Origin: Kiloniellaceae bacterium
GTDB lineage: Bacteria; Pseudomonadota; Alphaproteobacteria; Kiloniellales; Kiloniellaceae
Assembly (NCBI GenBank): GCA_009377535.1
Contig: WHTV01000022.1
Coordinates: forward strand, 1 to 51,207
Reading direction: 5' to 3'
Length of the DNA: 51,207 nt
Below are positions 24,961 through 34,876 of this stretch, in pieces (the stretch's first letter is position 1; each line of letters begins with the position of its first letter). Under the pieces are notes generated by a model. It did not search any database, was not told the origin of the DNA, and saw nothing but the letters and a program-made list of their open reading frames with translations. Both the position numbers and the translations under genes were made by a program.

Positions 24961-27942
24961 TCAAGCGCCCTTGGCCAGGGCGTCGCCGCAGTCGGGGGCC
25001 GGCCCGTCGATCTGCTCCACGTAGATGCCGCGCGCCCAGGCTAGGGTCTCCTCCAGGCGGGCGCGCAAGCCGTCGAAGTCGTCGAGGCCGATGCTGGCCG
25101 CCAGCGCCGCCTGCAGCGTCGGCGAGAGCGTGTCGGCGTCGAAGGCGGGGCCGACGGTGAGGCGCAGCGCTTCCTGTACCTGGCGCAGGAAGCGGGTTGC
25201 CTCGACCAGCTTCCCAGCGCGTGCCGGTTCGATGATGCCGGCCGCGGCAAGATTGACAAAGGCCTGTTGGGTCGAGGTCGCGAGCACCTGGGGTGCTTCG
25301 GCGGCGTGCCGCAGTTGCAGGTACTGGGCGAGAAAGTCGAGGTCGATGAGTCCGCCTTCGGCATACTTCACGCTCCAGATCGTTGCTGCCGGATGCTCTT
25401 TGGCGATACGCCGGCGCATCTGTGCGACCTCGGCCAGCAGGCGCTGCGGATCGCGCCTGGCGCTGCGGATGGCCAGCAGGTCCGTTTCGACCTGCCGGCA
25501 GATGTCGGCCGGCCCGGCGACGGCGCGCGCGCGGGTCAAGGCGAGATGCTCCCAGGTCCAGGCATCCTCCTGGTAATAGCGCCGGAAGGACGCCAGCGAG
25601 GTGGCGATCGGCCCGGCGTTGCCGGAGGGCCGCAGGCGCATGTCGATCTCGTAGAGCGTGCCTTCGGCGGTCTGCGCGCTCAGCGCGTTGATCAGGCGCT
25701 GCGCCAGGCGCGCGTAGTAGCGCTGCGGCTCCAGCGGCTTGACGCCGTCGGATTGAACCTCCCCCGGCGGCAGATCGTAGAGGAAGACAAGGTCGAGGTC
25801 GGAGGAGACCGTCATCTCGTGGCTGCCGAGCTTGCCGAGAGCGACGATGGCAAGGCCGGAGCTGGCGAGATATCCGTGGCTGCGGGCGAAATCCTCCAGC
25901 ACCGGTGCGTAGAGGCCACGCAGCGCCACCTCGGCGATGTCGCTGAGCGCCTGGCCGCTGGCGTCGACGTCGCTCTTGTGGCGCAGGATGTGGACGCCGA
26001 CCTGGAAGCGCCGGTCGTTGGTCCAGCGCCGCGTCATGTCGAGCACGTCCTCCAGGTCCTGCGCGTCGGTCAGCGCGGTTTTCAGTTCCCGCTCCAGCAC
26101 CTCGGTCGGCGGAATCGGGTCGAAGAAGTCGACCGACAGCACGGCTTCCAGGAGGCTCGGGTTGCGTTTCAGGCGGTCGGCCAGTTGCGGCGCGCTGCCC
26201 ATGATCTCCGCCATCAGCTCCAGCAAGTTGGGATTGTTGTAGAGCATGGAGAAAAGCTGGACGCCGGCCGGCAGTCCGGCGATGAAGCCGTCGAAGTTTA
26301 TCAGCGCCCGGTCGGGGGCCTGCGTCTTGCCGAAGGTCTGCAGCAGCAGCGGCACCAGTTCGGTCAGCAGCTCGCGGCTGCGCGTCGAGCGCAGCGCGCG
26401 GTAGCGGCCGTGATGCCATCCACTCACCACCTGCCAGACCCGCTCGCTCTCGTGGTAGCCGAGACCGCTAAGGGTTGCGAGGGTGTCGGGGTCGGGCTCG
26501 CCGCCGGTGAACACCAGATTGCCGGGGGTAGAGAGACTCGGCGACTCCTCGAAGAGGTGGGCGTAGTGGTCTTCCACGCTGCGCAGGTGCTGCAGCAGGT
26601 CGTCGCGGAAGACGGCGGGATCATCGTAGCCGAGGAAGATCGCCAGGGCATCGACGCCCGCATCGTCGTCGGGCAGCTTGTGGGTCTGCTGGTCCTCGAT
26701 CATCTGCAGGCGATGCTCGACGCGGCGCAGGAAGAAATAGGCCTCGGTCAGTTCTTCGGCCACTTTCGGCTCGATATGGCCGCTATCGGCCAAAGCGGCC
26801 AGGGCCTCGCGGGTCCGCGGCTTGCGCAAGGCCGGCTCGCGGCCGCCCCAGATCAGTTGCTGGGTCTGCGCGAAGAACTCGATCTCGCGGATGCCGCCGC
26901 GCCCCAGCTTTACGTTGTGGCCGTTGATGGCGATCACCGAGCCGCCTTTGTGGGCATTGATCTGGCGCTTGATGGAATGCACGTCCTGGATCGCCCAGAA
27001 ATCCAGGTGCTTGCGCCAGACGAAGGGCCTGAGCTCGCGCAGAAAGGTTTCCCCGAGGTCCAGGTCGCCGGCGACGGGGCGCGCCTTGATCATCGCCGCG
27101 CGTTCCCAGTTCTGGCCCAGGCTTTCGTAGTATGTGAGGGCGGAGTTGAGCGATATGGCCAGCGGCATGGCGCCGGGATCGGGCCGCAGGCGTAGGTCGG
27201 TGCGGAACACGTAGCCGTCGCCGGTGCGGTCGTCGAGGCTGCGCATGAGGTCGCGGGTCAGCCGCACCAGGCCCTGCTGCACCCCGCGGGAATGGCGGTA
27301 GTCGGCCTTGTCGGGGTCGAAGATGACGATGAGGTCGATGTCCGACGAATAATTGAGCTCGTGGGCGCCGAGCTTGCCCATGCCGAGTATGGCAATGCCG
27401 CAGCCGCGGGTGGGCTCCGCCGCATCGGCGAGGCCAAGCTCGCCGCGGGCGGCGGCCTGGCGTAGGGTCGAAGCGAGGGCGGCGTCCACCGCCACGTCGG
27501 CGAAATCCGAGAGCGCGCGGGTCACCTCGACGACGTCCCACAGGTCGCAGATATCGGCAAAGGCGATGGCGAAGGCGGCGCGGCGGCGGCAAACCCGCAG
27601 GCTTTTCATCAATTCCGCTTGAACGCAGAGCCCGGCAGCCTTGCTTTTCAGGTCGCTGAGGGCATTTTCTAGCAGCGCCGCCGGTCCCTGCTTTAAAACC
27701 TCGGAGAGAAGTCCGATATCGGCAATCAAACAGTGGCTCAGGAAGGGTGAATTGGCGAAGATCGCCTGTAGCAGCCGCTGTCCCGCCGGAATTTGCGTCA
27801 AATATTGTGCGAGCTCGTCAAGGGCTGGGTCGGGGGCCGCGGCCGCGGCGGCGCACCAGCGCTCCATCCAGGGCTCTGCCCGGGAGGGGTCATGGGCGCC
27901 TGGCAAGGCCGAAGCCTCTGGTAAGTAAGGGAGTTTGATCAT
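24961..27942 (-). CDS. glnE: Bifunctional glutamine synthetase adenylyltransferase/adenylyl-removing enzyme
   Basis: GlnE adds or removes AMP on glutamine synthetase in response to PII and glutamine. The 993 residues hold two nucleotidyltransferase domains: the N-terminal deadenylylase with LGMGKLGAHELNYSSDIDLI and the C-terminal adenylylase with LGKLGSHEMTVSSDLDLVFLYD, joined by a helical linker. Both G-S/D-x-D cores are intact, so both activities are expected. The ATG (27940-27942) overlaps the start of the divergent AsmA-like gene by 8 bp. No glnA or glnB is in the window. Confidence 0.96.
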   Translation of the reverse strand: MIKLPYLPEASALPGAHDPSRAEPWMERWCAAAAAAPDPALDELAQYLTQIPAGQRLLQAIFANSPFLSHCLIADIGLLSEVLKQGPAALLENALSDLKSKAAGLCVQAELMKSLRVCRRRAAFAIAFADICDLWDVVEVTRALSDFADVAVDAALASTLRQAAARGELGLADAAEPTRGCGIAILGMGKLGAHELNYSSDIDLIVIFDPDKADYRHSRGVQQGLVRLTRDLMRSLDDRTGDGYVFRTDLRLRPDPGAMPLAISLNSALTYYESLGQNWERAAMIKARPVAGDLDLGETFLRELRPFVWRKHLDFWAIQDVHSIKRQINAHKGGSVIAINGHNVKLGRGGIREIEFFAQTQQLIWGGREPALRKPRTREALAALADSGHIEPKVAEELTEAYFFLRRVEHRLQMIEDQQTHKLPDDDAGVDALAIFLGYDDPAVFRDDLLQHLRSVEDHYAHLFEESPSLSTPGNLVFTGGEPDPDTLATLSGLGYHESERVWQVVSGWHHGRYRALRSTRSRELLTELVPLLLQTFGKTQAPDRALINFDGFIAGLPAGVQLFSMLYNNPNLLELMAEIMGSAPQLADRLKRNPSLLEAVLSVDFFDPIPPTEVLERELKTALTDAQDLEDVLDMTRRWTNDRRFQVGVHILRHKSDVDASGQALSDIAEVALRGLYAPVLEDFARSHGYLASSGLAIVALGKLGSHEMTVSSDLDLVFLYDLPPGEVQSDGVKPLEPQRYYARLAQRLINALSAQTAEGTLYEIDMRLRPSGNAGPIATSLASFRRYYQEDAWTWEHLALTRARAVAGPADICRQVETDLLAIRSARRDPQRLLAEVAQMRRRIAKEHPAATIWSVKYAEGGLIDLDFLAQYLQLRHAAEAPQVLATSTQQAFVNLAAAGIIEPARAGKLVEATRFLRQVQEALRLTVGPAFDADTLSPTLQAALAASIGLDDFDGLRARLEETLAWARGIYVEQIDGPAPDCGDALAKGA

Positions 27943-30900
27943 TTCACGCCGTTCGCTTCAGGACCAGACTGCTGAAGGCGCCCCCGGCGGTCAAGCGCCG
28001 GCTGGTACCGCAGTGCGGTCACGGCCGAAGCGCAGGCGCTCGCGGTCCGGCCGGGCCGTCCGCTTCGGGGTCGAACTGCTGGGCGGCGTCATCGCCCTTG
28101 TCGTGCTGGTGGTCGCCGTCGCCACTTGGCGCCTGTCGGAAGGGCCGATCCGCACGGATTTCCTGACCCCCTACCTGCAGGCGGCCATCAACGAGGCCGG
28201 CGGCAACACTATTGGCATCGGCAGCACCTTCCTGGTCTGGGAGGAGGGTGGCCGCGGCGTCGTCATGCACGCCGCCGGCGTCTCGGTGCGTGATCCCGAA
28301 GGCCGGCTCATCGCCGCCCTGCCGGAGGTCGCCTTCGGGCTCAGCAGCAGCGCGATGCTGGACGGAACCCTGGCGCCGCATCACATCGAGATCATCGCGC
28401 CGCGCATCCGCCTGCAGCGGGGCAAGGACGGCCGCGTCAGCTTCGGCGGCGAGGCCGGCAGCCTGCCGGAGAGGACCGGCCCCGAGGGCAGCGGTGAGGA
28501 TCTCGTGCTCAGCCGCATGATCCGCGAGCTGATGTCCGAGCGCCGCCCGGGCAATGTGCTCTCCTACCTCGACGAGGTACGCATCCGGGACGGCCAGGTC
28601 TTCATGCGCGACGACCTGCTCGGCCTGTCGTGGGCGGCGCCCGCCGCCGAGATCTCCCTGCGCCGTGACGTCGTCGGCCTGGCCGGTGATGTCGGCCTGG
28701 CCTTTGCCGGGCGCGGCGACCCGGCCACCCTCGACGTCGCCTTCCTGTTCGACAAGAGCGACGGCATCGTCGACCTCGCGGCCAACTTCTCTGACATCAG
28801 CCTTGCCAATCTGGCAACGGCCTTTCCCGAGCTGGCGCCGGTCGGGGGGGTGACCTCGCGGATCAGCGGGTCGGTCTATACCTCGGTCTCGCTCGAGGGC
28901 GAGGTGGGGCATACCGGCTTCGAAGTGGAGGGCTTCGCCGGCACGCTCGCAATTCCCGGCCTCGACATGGAGCCGCTGCCGGTGCGCGACCTCACGATGC
29001 GCGGCCGCTACGACAGCACTGAAAGCCGCTTCGACCTCGACGAGGCGCACGTCAGCCTCGGCAGCCAGGAAGCGCCGGGCCCGGTGTTCGGCATCGCCGG
29101 CATCTTTGACCACGATCCGCTCAGCCGCGGCTGGACCATCGACGCCGATGCGACCCTGGAAGATGTGCCGGTCGCCGAGCTGGAGAGCTACTGGCCGACG
29201 TCGGTGGCCAGCAATGCGCGGTCCTGGGTGGTGGAGAACGTGACCGGAGGCCATGTCGACAAGGCCACGGCGGCGATCGATGTGACGGTGCCCGACGGTG
29301 ACTTCTCGGCGGCGCAGGTGACCGCCTTCAATGGCACCCTGCAGTACCGCGATGTCGAGGTGCACTACCTGCGCCCGCTGCAGGCGGTCGAAGCGCTGGC
29401 AGGCAGCGCAACCTTCCACCTCGATGCCCTGCACTTCACGGTCAGGTCCGGCCGGCTGCAGGGCCTCGCCATCGGTGAATCGCGCGTCGATATCACCGGC
29501 TTTGCGGATTCGGATCCCGAGAAGAAGATCTACGAGCAATTGCGCATCGATGCCAACGCGGTCGGGCCGGTTCACGACGCCCTGGCGATCCTCGATCATC
29601 CGCGCCTCGACCTGCTGTCGGAGCTCGGAATGGCGGCAGAAGGCAGCTCCGGCACGGTCACCGCCGAGGTGGGCTTTCAGTTTCCCCTGCTCAAGGATCT
29701 CGACTTCGACGACGTCACCTTGCAGGTCGATGCGGAGGTGAAGGACGGTGGGCTGCACAATGTTCTTCTCGGCCAGGACATGTCCGAGGGGCAGCTGTCG
29801 GTCGGCGTCGACGAGAACGGATTACGGATATCCGGACCGCTCACCCTGGGGGGCGTGCCTCTCTCCGTACGCTGGCGGGAAAGTTTCGCCGAGGCGCCGA
29901 AGGTGCGTTCCGTCATGGAGGCGGAGATCCCGCGTATCGACGATGCCGGGCGGGCCCGCTTCGGGCTCGACATCGGCGATGCGGTGGAAGGGCCGCTGAA
30001 GGCCTCGGTCTCCATGATTCGACGCGACGGCGGCCTGACCTCACTGCAGGTTTCCGCCGACCTGCTGGAGGCGACGGTCGCCCTGCCGGAAGTCCACTGG
30101 AGCAAGCCCCCTGGCACCGCGGGCAGCCTCAGCCTCACGGTCGAACTGGATGATAGCGGACCGCTGGCCTATCGCGATATCGTCCTGCAGGCAGGCGACC
30201 TGGTGGCGCGCGGCCAGGCCACTCCCGGTGACGACGGTGAGGGCCTATCCACTATCGACCTGGAGCGCATCGCCTTCGGGCGCAGCGATCTGCGGCACGT
30301 TGCGGTGAAGCTGGGCGACGACGGTATCGACGTGGCCATCGGAGAGGGCACGCTGGATGCCGAGCCCTTCCTGGCGGACGACGCGGCCGAGGAGGACGCG
30401 CAGTCCACTGCGGAGCCTCGCAGCTACGAGCCGCTGAGCGTCAGGGCGCCCAACCTGGACATGCTCTACTTCGCAGAGGAGCGCGGCCTGGAGCAGGTGA
30501 ACCTCGAACTGCGGCGCGGGCGCCTTGGCTGGGATACCATCCGTCTTTCCGGCAGCATTCCGGAACAGTACTGGTCGCCGCGCCAAGCCTCGGCCAAGGA
30601 TCTGACGTCACCCGCGGCCGCGACGGACGCCCAGCCCCAGCCGGCGGCCGCCGCGCTGAACCGGCGCTACCTGCAGTTCTCCTTCGCCCCCGACGCTGCG
30701 GGCGGCGGTCAGCGGCTGCTTGCCCGAAGCGACGACCTCGGGGCCCTGTTGCGTGCTACCGACATCACCGACACGGTGATCGGCGGGCGCATTCAGGTGA
30801 CCGGCTACAGCGACGGCCCGACGCCGGCACATCCCATCACGGCCAAGGTCCGGGCACGCGACTTCGTCATGGTGAAGATGCCGGTTCTGGCGAAGCTGCT

Positions 30901-31339
30901 GACCGTCGCCTCCTTTACCGGCGTGCTAGAGCTGCTTGGCGGGCAAGGCATCGGCTTCCAGGGGATGGATGGCGACTTCGTGCTCGACGACGGTGTGGCG
31001 ACGACCGAGTTGATGCGGGTATACGGCGCCTCGCTCGGGATCACCGCCAAGGGCAACATCGATTTCGACAACGATGCCCTTGATCTGTCCGGCGTGGTGG
31101 TGCCGGCCTACTCCATCAACAATTTCCTGAGCAAGATCCCGTTGCTCGGCACGCTGCTGACCGGCGGCGAGGGCGAGGGCTTCATTGCCGTCGTCTACCA
31201 CGTGAAGGGAGAGGTCGAGGATCCCGACGTCTCGGTCAATCCGCTCTCGGCCCTGACGCCGGGCTTCCTGCGCAACATCTTCACCGCGGAACCCGGCGAC
31301 ACGCCGCGCCAGGCCATCCCCGAACGCATCGATCGCTAG
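27935..31339 (+). CDS. AsmA/DUF3971-like envelope protein
   Basis: The 1134-residue protein has a basic N-terminus rich in Arg, one transmembrane segment (about residues 49-65, GVIALVVLVVAVATW) and a long periplasmic part made of beta-rich repeats. An internal DUF3971 region and a C-terminal AsmA-like region (RLLARSDDLGALLRATDI, then a stretch ending NFLSKIPLLGTLLTG) place it in the AsmA-like/YhdP group, which forms bridges for phospholipid transport to the outer membrane. The TTG start at 27935 has GGGA upstream and lies inside the first codons of the divergent glnE; a GTG at 28013 is an alternative. It is convergent with tyrS, 12 bp apart. Confidence 0.88.
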   Translation: MIISRRSLQDQTAEGAPGGQAPAGTAVRSRPKRRRSRSGRAVRFGVELLGGVIALVVLVVAVATWRLSEGPIRTDFLTPYLQAAINEAGGNTIGIGSTFLVWEEGGRGVVMHAAGVSVRDPEGRLIAALPEVAFGLSSSAMLDGTLAPHHIEIIAPRIRLQRGKDGRVSFGGEAGSLPERTGPEGSGEDLVLSRMIRELMSERRPGNVLSYLDEVRIRDGQVFMRDDLLGLSWAAPAAEISLRRDVVGLAGDVGLAFAGRGDPATLDVAFLFDKSDGIVDLAANFSDISLANLATAFPELAPVGGVTSRISGSVYTSVSLEGEVGHTGFEVEGFAGTLAIPGLDMEPLPVRDLTMRGRYDSTESRFDLDEAHVSLGSQEAPGPVFGIAGIFDHDPLSRGWTIDADATLEDVPVAELESYWPTSVASNARSWVVENVTGGHVDKATAAIDVTVPDGDFSAAQVTAFNGTLQYRDVEVHYLRPLQAVEALAGSATFHLDALHFTVRSGRLQGLAIGESRVDITGFADSDPEKKIYEQLRIDANAVGPVHDALAILDHPRLDLLSELGMAAEGSSGTVTAEVGFQFPLLKDLDFDDVTLQVDAEVKDGGLHNVLLGQDMSEGQLSVGVDENGLRISGPLTLGGVPLSVRWRESFAEAPKVRSVMEAEIPRIDDAGRARFGLDIGDAVEGPLKASVSMIRRDGGLTSLQVSADLLEATVALPEVHWSKPPGTAGSLSLTVELDDSGPLAYRDIVLQAGDLVARGQATPGDDGEGLSTIDLERIAFGRSDLRHVAVKLGDDGIDVAIGEGTLDAEPFLADDAAEEDAQSTAEPRSYEPLSVRAPNLDMLYFAEERGLEQVNLELRRGRLGWDTIRLSGSIPEQYWSPRQASAKDLTSPAAATDAQPQPAAAALNRRYLQFSFAPDAAGGGQRLLARSDDLGALLRATDITDTVIGGRIQVTGYSDGPTPAHPITAKVRARDFVMVKMPVLAKLLTVASFTGVLELLGGQGIGFQGMDGDFVLDDGVATTELMRVYGASLGITAKGNIDFDNDALDLSGVVVPAYSINNFLSKIPLLGTLLTGGEGEGFIAVVYHVKGEVEDPDVSVNPLSALTPGFLRNIFTAEPGDTPRQAIPERIDR

Positions 31340-31351
31340 AGCCCTAGGGCC

Positions 31352-32608
31352 CTATCCCGCCAGCTTCACCAGGGCGTGGCGCTTCTTGCCGGCCGACAGC
31401 TTGATGGTGCCGTCGGGGCCGAGGTCGTCGAGCCCGATGCTGTGCAATTCGTCCGTGATGACCACGTCGTTTACGCGCGCCCCGCCGCCCTTGATCAGGC
31501 GCCGGGCCTCACCGCCGCTCTTGGCGAGGCCGGCGCGCCGCAGCAGCTCGAAGGCCGGCACGCCGGCCTCGAGCTCGCTCTTGCTGACCTCGATGGTCGG
31601 CAGGCCCTCGGCACTCATGCCCTCCTCGAAGGTCTGGCGCGCGGTCTCCGCCGCCTCGGCCGCGGCGGTTTCACCGCGGCACAGCCTGGTGGCCTCGAAG
31701 GCGAGAATCTTCTTGGCCTCGTTGATCTCCGCACCGTCGAGTGCCTCCAGCCTGGCGATCTCCTGCAGCGGCAGGTCGGTGAAGAGGCGCAGGAAGCGGC
31801 CGACGTCGCCGTCTTCGGTGTTGCGCCAGAACTGCCAATAGTCGTAGTGGCTGAGGCGGTGCGCGCCGAGCCACACGGCACCGGCGGCGGTCTTGCCCAT
31901 CTTGGCCCCCGATGCCGTCGTGATCAGCGGCGTGGTCAGGCCGTAGAGCGGCCGCTGGTCGATGCGCCGGGCCAACTCGACGCCGTTCACGATGTTACCC
32001 CATTGGTCGGAGCCGCCCATCTGCAGGCAGCAGTCGTGGCGCCGGCTCAGCTCCAGAAAGTCGTAGGCCTGGAGGATCATGTAGTTGAACTCCAGGAAGG
32101 TCAGCGGCTGCTCGCGGTCGAGGCGCAGCTTCACGCTGTCGAAGCTCAGCATGCGGTTGATGGTGAAGTGCCGGCCGACATCGCGCAGGAAGCTGATGTA
32201 CTGCAGTCCGTCGAGCCAGTCGGCGTTGTTCGCCATGATGGCGCCGCTCGGACCGTCGTCGAAGTCTAGCAGATTGGTAAAGGTCGCGCGGATCTGGCCG
32301 ATGTTGTCGTCGATCTGCTCGGCGGTCAGCAGTTGGCGTGACTCGTCCTTGCCGGAAGGGTCGCCGACCTTGGTGGTGCCGCCGCCCATCAGGGCGATCG
32401 GCCGGTGGCCGGTCATCTGCAGCCAGCGCAGCATCATGATCTGAACCAGGTGTCCGATATGCAGCGAGTCCGCCGTGGCATCGAAGCCGATATAGGCGGT
32501 GATGCGCCCCTCCAGCGCGCGTGCGTCGAGCGCATCGAGGTCCGTGCACTGGTGGATGAATCCGCGGTCCTGGAGGGTCCGCAGGAAGTCGGAACGGGGC
32601 GCTGTCAT
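31352..32608 (-). CDS. tyrS: Tyrosyl-tRNA synthetase
   Basis: TyrS charges tRNA-Tyr. From ATG 32608 the protein is 418 residues, the normal bacterial length. It has the class I HIGH box (SLHIGHLVQ), tyrosine-binding residues in YDFLELS and [11 protein letters not shown], a KMSKS-like loop read as KMGKTA, and a C-terminal S4 RNA-binding domain ([13 protein letters not shown]). The KMGKT form of the loop is common in TyrS. A longer frame back to 32662 is less likely because it crosses the predicted -10 element. Confidence 0.97.
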   Translation of the reverse strand: MTAPRSDFLRTLQDRGFIHQCTDLDALDARALEGRITAYIGFDATADSLHIGHLVQIMMLRWLQMTGHRPIALMGGGTTKVGDPSGKDESRQLLTAEQIDDNIGQIRATFTNLLDFDDGPSGAIMANNADWLDGLQYISFLRDVGRHFTINRMLSFDSVKLRLDREQPLTFLEFNYMILQAYDFLELSRRHDCCLQMGGSDQWGNIVNGVELARRIDQRPLYGLTTPLITTASGAKMGKTAAGAVWLGAHRLSHYDYWQFWRNTEDGDVGRFLRLFTDLPLQEIARLEALDGAEINEAKKILAFEATRLCRGETAAAEAAETARQTFEEGMSAEGLPTIEVSKSELEAGVPAFELLRRAGLAKSGGEARRLIKGGGARVNDVVITDELHSIGLDDLGPDGTIKLSAGKKRHALVKLAG

Positions 32609-32660
32609 AGCTCTATCGGGTCCTGCTGGCTGAAAGCCGCCGCTTGCGGCGGGCGCAGGC

Positions 32661-32688
32661 ATTTAACACAATCCCCGCCCGAGGACAA
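32661..32688 (-). promoter_or_regulatory. Candidate sigma-70 promoter of tyrS
   Basis: On the minus strand TTGTCC (32683-32688) and TTAAAT (32661-32666) are separated by 16 bp. They would start transcription about 45 bases upstream of the tyrS ATG. Match to consensus is four of six for each box. Confidence 0.4.
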
Positions 32689-32743
32689 TTTTGGGCTTCG
32701 CTTGCGCCGGCGCGCGAGGGAATCGTTCGGCTGCTAACCCGGT

Positions 32744-32772
32744 TTGACCAAGGGCAGCCTTCACGCGATAAA
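32744..32772 (+). promoter_or_regulatory. Candidate sigma-70 promoter of anmK
   Basis: TTGACC (32744-32749) and GATAAA (32767-32772) are 17 bp apart. Transcription would start near 32779, which rules out an ATG at 32772 as start codon and supports the GTG at 32817. Confidence 0.5.
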
Positions 32773-32816
32773 TGCTCCCGGGGAAGTCTGGAATCCGGGC
32801 AAAGGGGATAGGATCC

Positions 32817-33929
32817 GTGAGTGCGGCTGCCATGAAGAGCGAAAACCCGGCGACGGCGGCAATCTGGGCCGTCGGCCTGATGAGCGGCACCTCGATGGAC
32901 GGCATCGATGCGGCCCTCATCCGCAGCGACGGCGGCGCGACGGTGATCGCCGAAGGCTACCTCAGCCTGCCCTACGACGCCGGGATGCGCCGCCGGCTGC
33001 GCTCGGTAGTCGGCGGCAGGGGCGCTGTGACGGAGGTCGAGCGGGAGCTGACCCTGCGCCACGCGGAGGTGGTGCGCCGCCTGTTGGAGCAGGCCGAGTT
33101 GGCTCCCACGGCGGTGCGCGTCATCGGCTTTCACGGCCACACCATCCTGCACCGGCCGCAGGAGCACCGCACCTGGCAGATCGGCGATGGCGCCCTGCTG
33201 GCGGCGGAGACCGGCATTGACGTGGTGGCCGACCTGCGCAGCAACGACGTCGCGCTGGGCGGCGAGGGGGCGCCTCTGGTGCCGCTCTATCAGGCTGCGC
33301 TGTCAGCTGGGCTGGCGCGTCCCCTGGCGGTGGTGAACATCGGCGGCGTCGCCAACGTCACCTGGATCGGGGAGGCCGCGGACGACGTGCTGGCCTTCGA
33401 TACAGGGCCCGGCAACGCGCTCATCAACGATTGGGTGGAACAGCATGGCGGCGAGCCGCTCGACCGCGACGGCGCCCTGGCGCGGGCGGGCGCGGTCGAA
33501 GAGACCCTCCTGGCAGGCCTGCTAGAGAACGTCTATTTCGATCGCCGACCGCCGAAATCGCTCGACCGCGACGACTTTTCGGCGGCGGCGGCGGCAGGGC
33601 TTTCCCTGGAGGACGGCGCGGCGACGCTGACGGCCTTCACGGCGGCCACCATCGCCAGGGCGGCGGTGCACTTTCCGTCACCGGCGTGCCGCTGGCTGGT
33701 GACCGGCGGCGGGCGGCACAACCCGACGCTGATGGCGCAACTCGCGGCGCAGTTGGAGGCGCCGGTAGAGCCCGTGGAAGCGGTCGGCTGGCAGGGGGAT
33801 GCGCTGGAGGCCCAGGCCTTCGCTTATCTCGCCCTGCGCTCGCTCGCCGGCTTGCCGATCACCCTGCCAACGACGACCGGCGTCAGCCGGCCGGCCAGTG
33901 GTGGTCGGCTGCACAAGGCCTCGGAATAG
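32817..33929 (+). CDS. anmK: Anhydro-N-acetylmuramic acid kinase
   Basis: AnmK opens and phosphorylates 1,6-anhydro-MurNAc released from the wall, giving MurNAc-6-phosphate for recycling. From GTG 32817 the product is 370 residues. Signatures are VGLMSGTSMDGIDAALI near the N-terminus, VIGFHGHTILHRP, FDTGPGNALINDW and LVTGGGRHNPTLMAQL, all typical of the ASKHA-fold kinase. AAGGGG nine bases upstream supports the GTG; the ATG at 32832 is an alternative. It is divergent from tyrS and convergent with the next hydrolase gene, 39 bp apart. Other recycling genes are not in the window. Confidence 0.95.
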   Translation: MSAAAMKSENPATAAIWAVGLMSGTSMDGIDAALIRSDGGATVIAEGYLSLPYDAGMRRRLRSVVGGRGAVTEVERELTLRHAEVVRRLLEQAELAPTAVRVIGFHGHTILHRPQEHRTWQIGDGALLAAETGIDVVADLRSNDVALGGEGAPLVPLYQAALSAGLARPLAVVNIGGVANVTWIGEAADDVLAFDTGPGNALINDWVEQHGGEPLDRDGALARAGAVEETLLAGLLENVYFDRRPPKSLDRDDFSAAAAAGLSLEDGAATLTAFTAATIARAAVHFPSPACRWLVTGGGRHNPTLMAQLAAQLEAPVEPVEAVGWQGDALEAQAFAYLALRSLAGLPITLPTTTGVSRPASGGRLHKASE

Positions 33930-33968
33930 CTCGGCCGGAGTCTCTGATGTCCGAGGCCGCCCGGGCGA

Positions 33969-34634
33969 TCACCCGGCGGCGGTGCGGCTGGCTTCCTCGG
34001 CCAGGGACTTGACCAGATAGTCGTCGACGTGGCCGCTCAACTCTTCCATCTCGTCCTGGAAGAAGTGGTCTGCACCGCTGACCACCCGGTAGTCGATGGC
34101 GATGCCGCGCTGGCTCGACAGCTTGTCGACCAGTCTTTTCACCGAGGGCTCCGGCACCACCTCGTCCTTGTCGCCCTGGAGGATGAGCCCGGAAGAGGGA
34201 CAGGGTGCCAGGAAGCTGAAATCGTGCATGTTGGCCGGTGGGGCCACCGAGACGAAGCCATTGATCTCCGGCCGGCGCATCAGCAGTTGCATGCCGATCC
34301 AGGCACCGAAGGAGAAGCCGGCGATCCAGCAGGACGGCGAACTGTCGTTGTAGGTCTGCAGCCAGTCGAGCGCCGAGGCGGCATCGGAAAGCTCGCCCTC
34401 GCCACGATCGAACACGCCTTGAGAGCGGCCGACGCCGCGGAAGTTGAAGCGCAGCACAGAGAAGCCCTGGCGCACGAAGGCATGAAACAGGGTGTAGACG
34501 ACCTTGTTGTTCATGGTGCCGCCGTACTGCGGGTGCGGATGCAGCATCAGGGCTATGGGCGCATTGGGGCGCTTGCTGTGCTGGTAGCGTCCTTCCAGAC
34601 GACCTTCCGGCCCGTTGAAGATCACGTCAGGCAT
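33969..34634 (-). CDS. Alpha/beta hydrolase (COG2945-like)
   Basis: The 221-residue protein has a compact alpha/beta hydrolase fold: HPHPQYGGTMNNKVV near the N-terminus (oxyanion region), FNFRGVGRSQG, the nucleophile elbow GFSFGAWIG and the C-terminal residues QGDKDEVVPEP (Asp) and SGADHFFQ (His). It resembles the COG2945 family often annotated as xaa-Pro-type or uncharacterised hydrolases. No signal peptide. It is divergent from cysE, a placement I recall from other Rhodospirillales, but the substrate is unknown. Confidence 0.88.
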   Translation of the reverse strand: MPDVIFNGPEGRLEGRYQHSKRPNAPIALMLHPHPQYGGTMNNKVVYTLFHAFVRQGFSVLRFNFRGVGRSQGVFDRGEGELSDAASALDWLQTYNDSSPSCWIAGFSFGAWIGMQLLMRRPEINGFVSVAPPANMHDFSFLAPCPSSGLILQGDKDEVVPEPSVKRLVDKLSSQRGIAIDYRVVSGADHFFQDEMEELSGHVDDYLVKSLAEEASRTAAG

Positions 34635-34843
34635 CGACTGTCTTTTCCTATCGTTTTTTGAACCTCGAACCCGAGGCCCTCGTTGGAGCCTTCTTGGGTC
34701 GCTGTCGCGATTTCCGCCCCCGGCAAGCCCGTTCGCCGCGGTCCTGCGCCAAGCCCCGACCCCTTAACCATGTCGGATAGCTCCACCAGGAATGCTATCC
34801 GCTGCGCTTGTCCGCCAGGGTTCGGGTTCCGGGGCGCGGCCGT

Positions 34844-34868
34844 AAACTTGACCAATTTACTCAGGCTT
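34844..34868 (+). promoter_or_regulatory. Candidate IscR (type 1) operator
   Basis: By my hand count this 25-bp sequence agrees with the E. coli type 1 IscR consensus (ATASYYGACTRWWWYAGTCRRSTAT, as remembered) at 20 of 25 positions. The core is CTTGACCAATTT followed by ACTCAGG, an imperfect palindrome. It covers the -35 box and spacer of the promoter, the right place for repression by [2Fe-2S]-IscR, whose gene is second in the operon. Confidence 0.65.
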
Positions 34869-34876
34869 ACTATATC
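34848..34876 (+). promoter_or_regulatory. Candidate sigma-70 promoter of cysE-iscR
   Basis: TTGACC (34848-34853) and TATATC (34871-34876) are 17 bp apart. The predicted start near 34883 leaves a leader of about 80 bases before cysE. Confidence 0.65.

Noticed and set aside
24446..26419. 657-codon minus-strand frame that ends in the peroxiredoxin
   Set aside because: Only the last 153 codons are Bcp; the earlier part is an Arg/Pro-rich shadow of glnE in another frame on the same strand.
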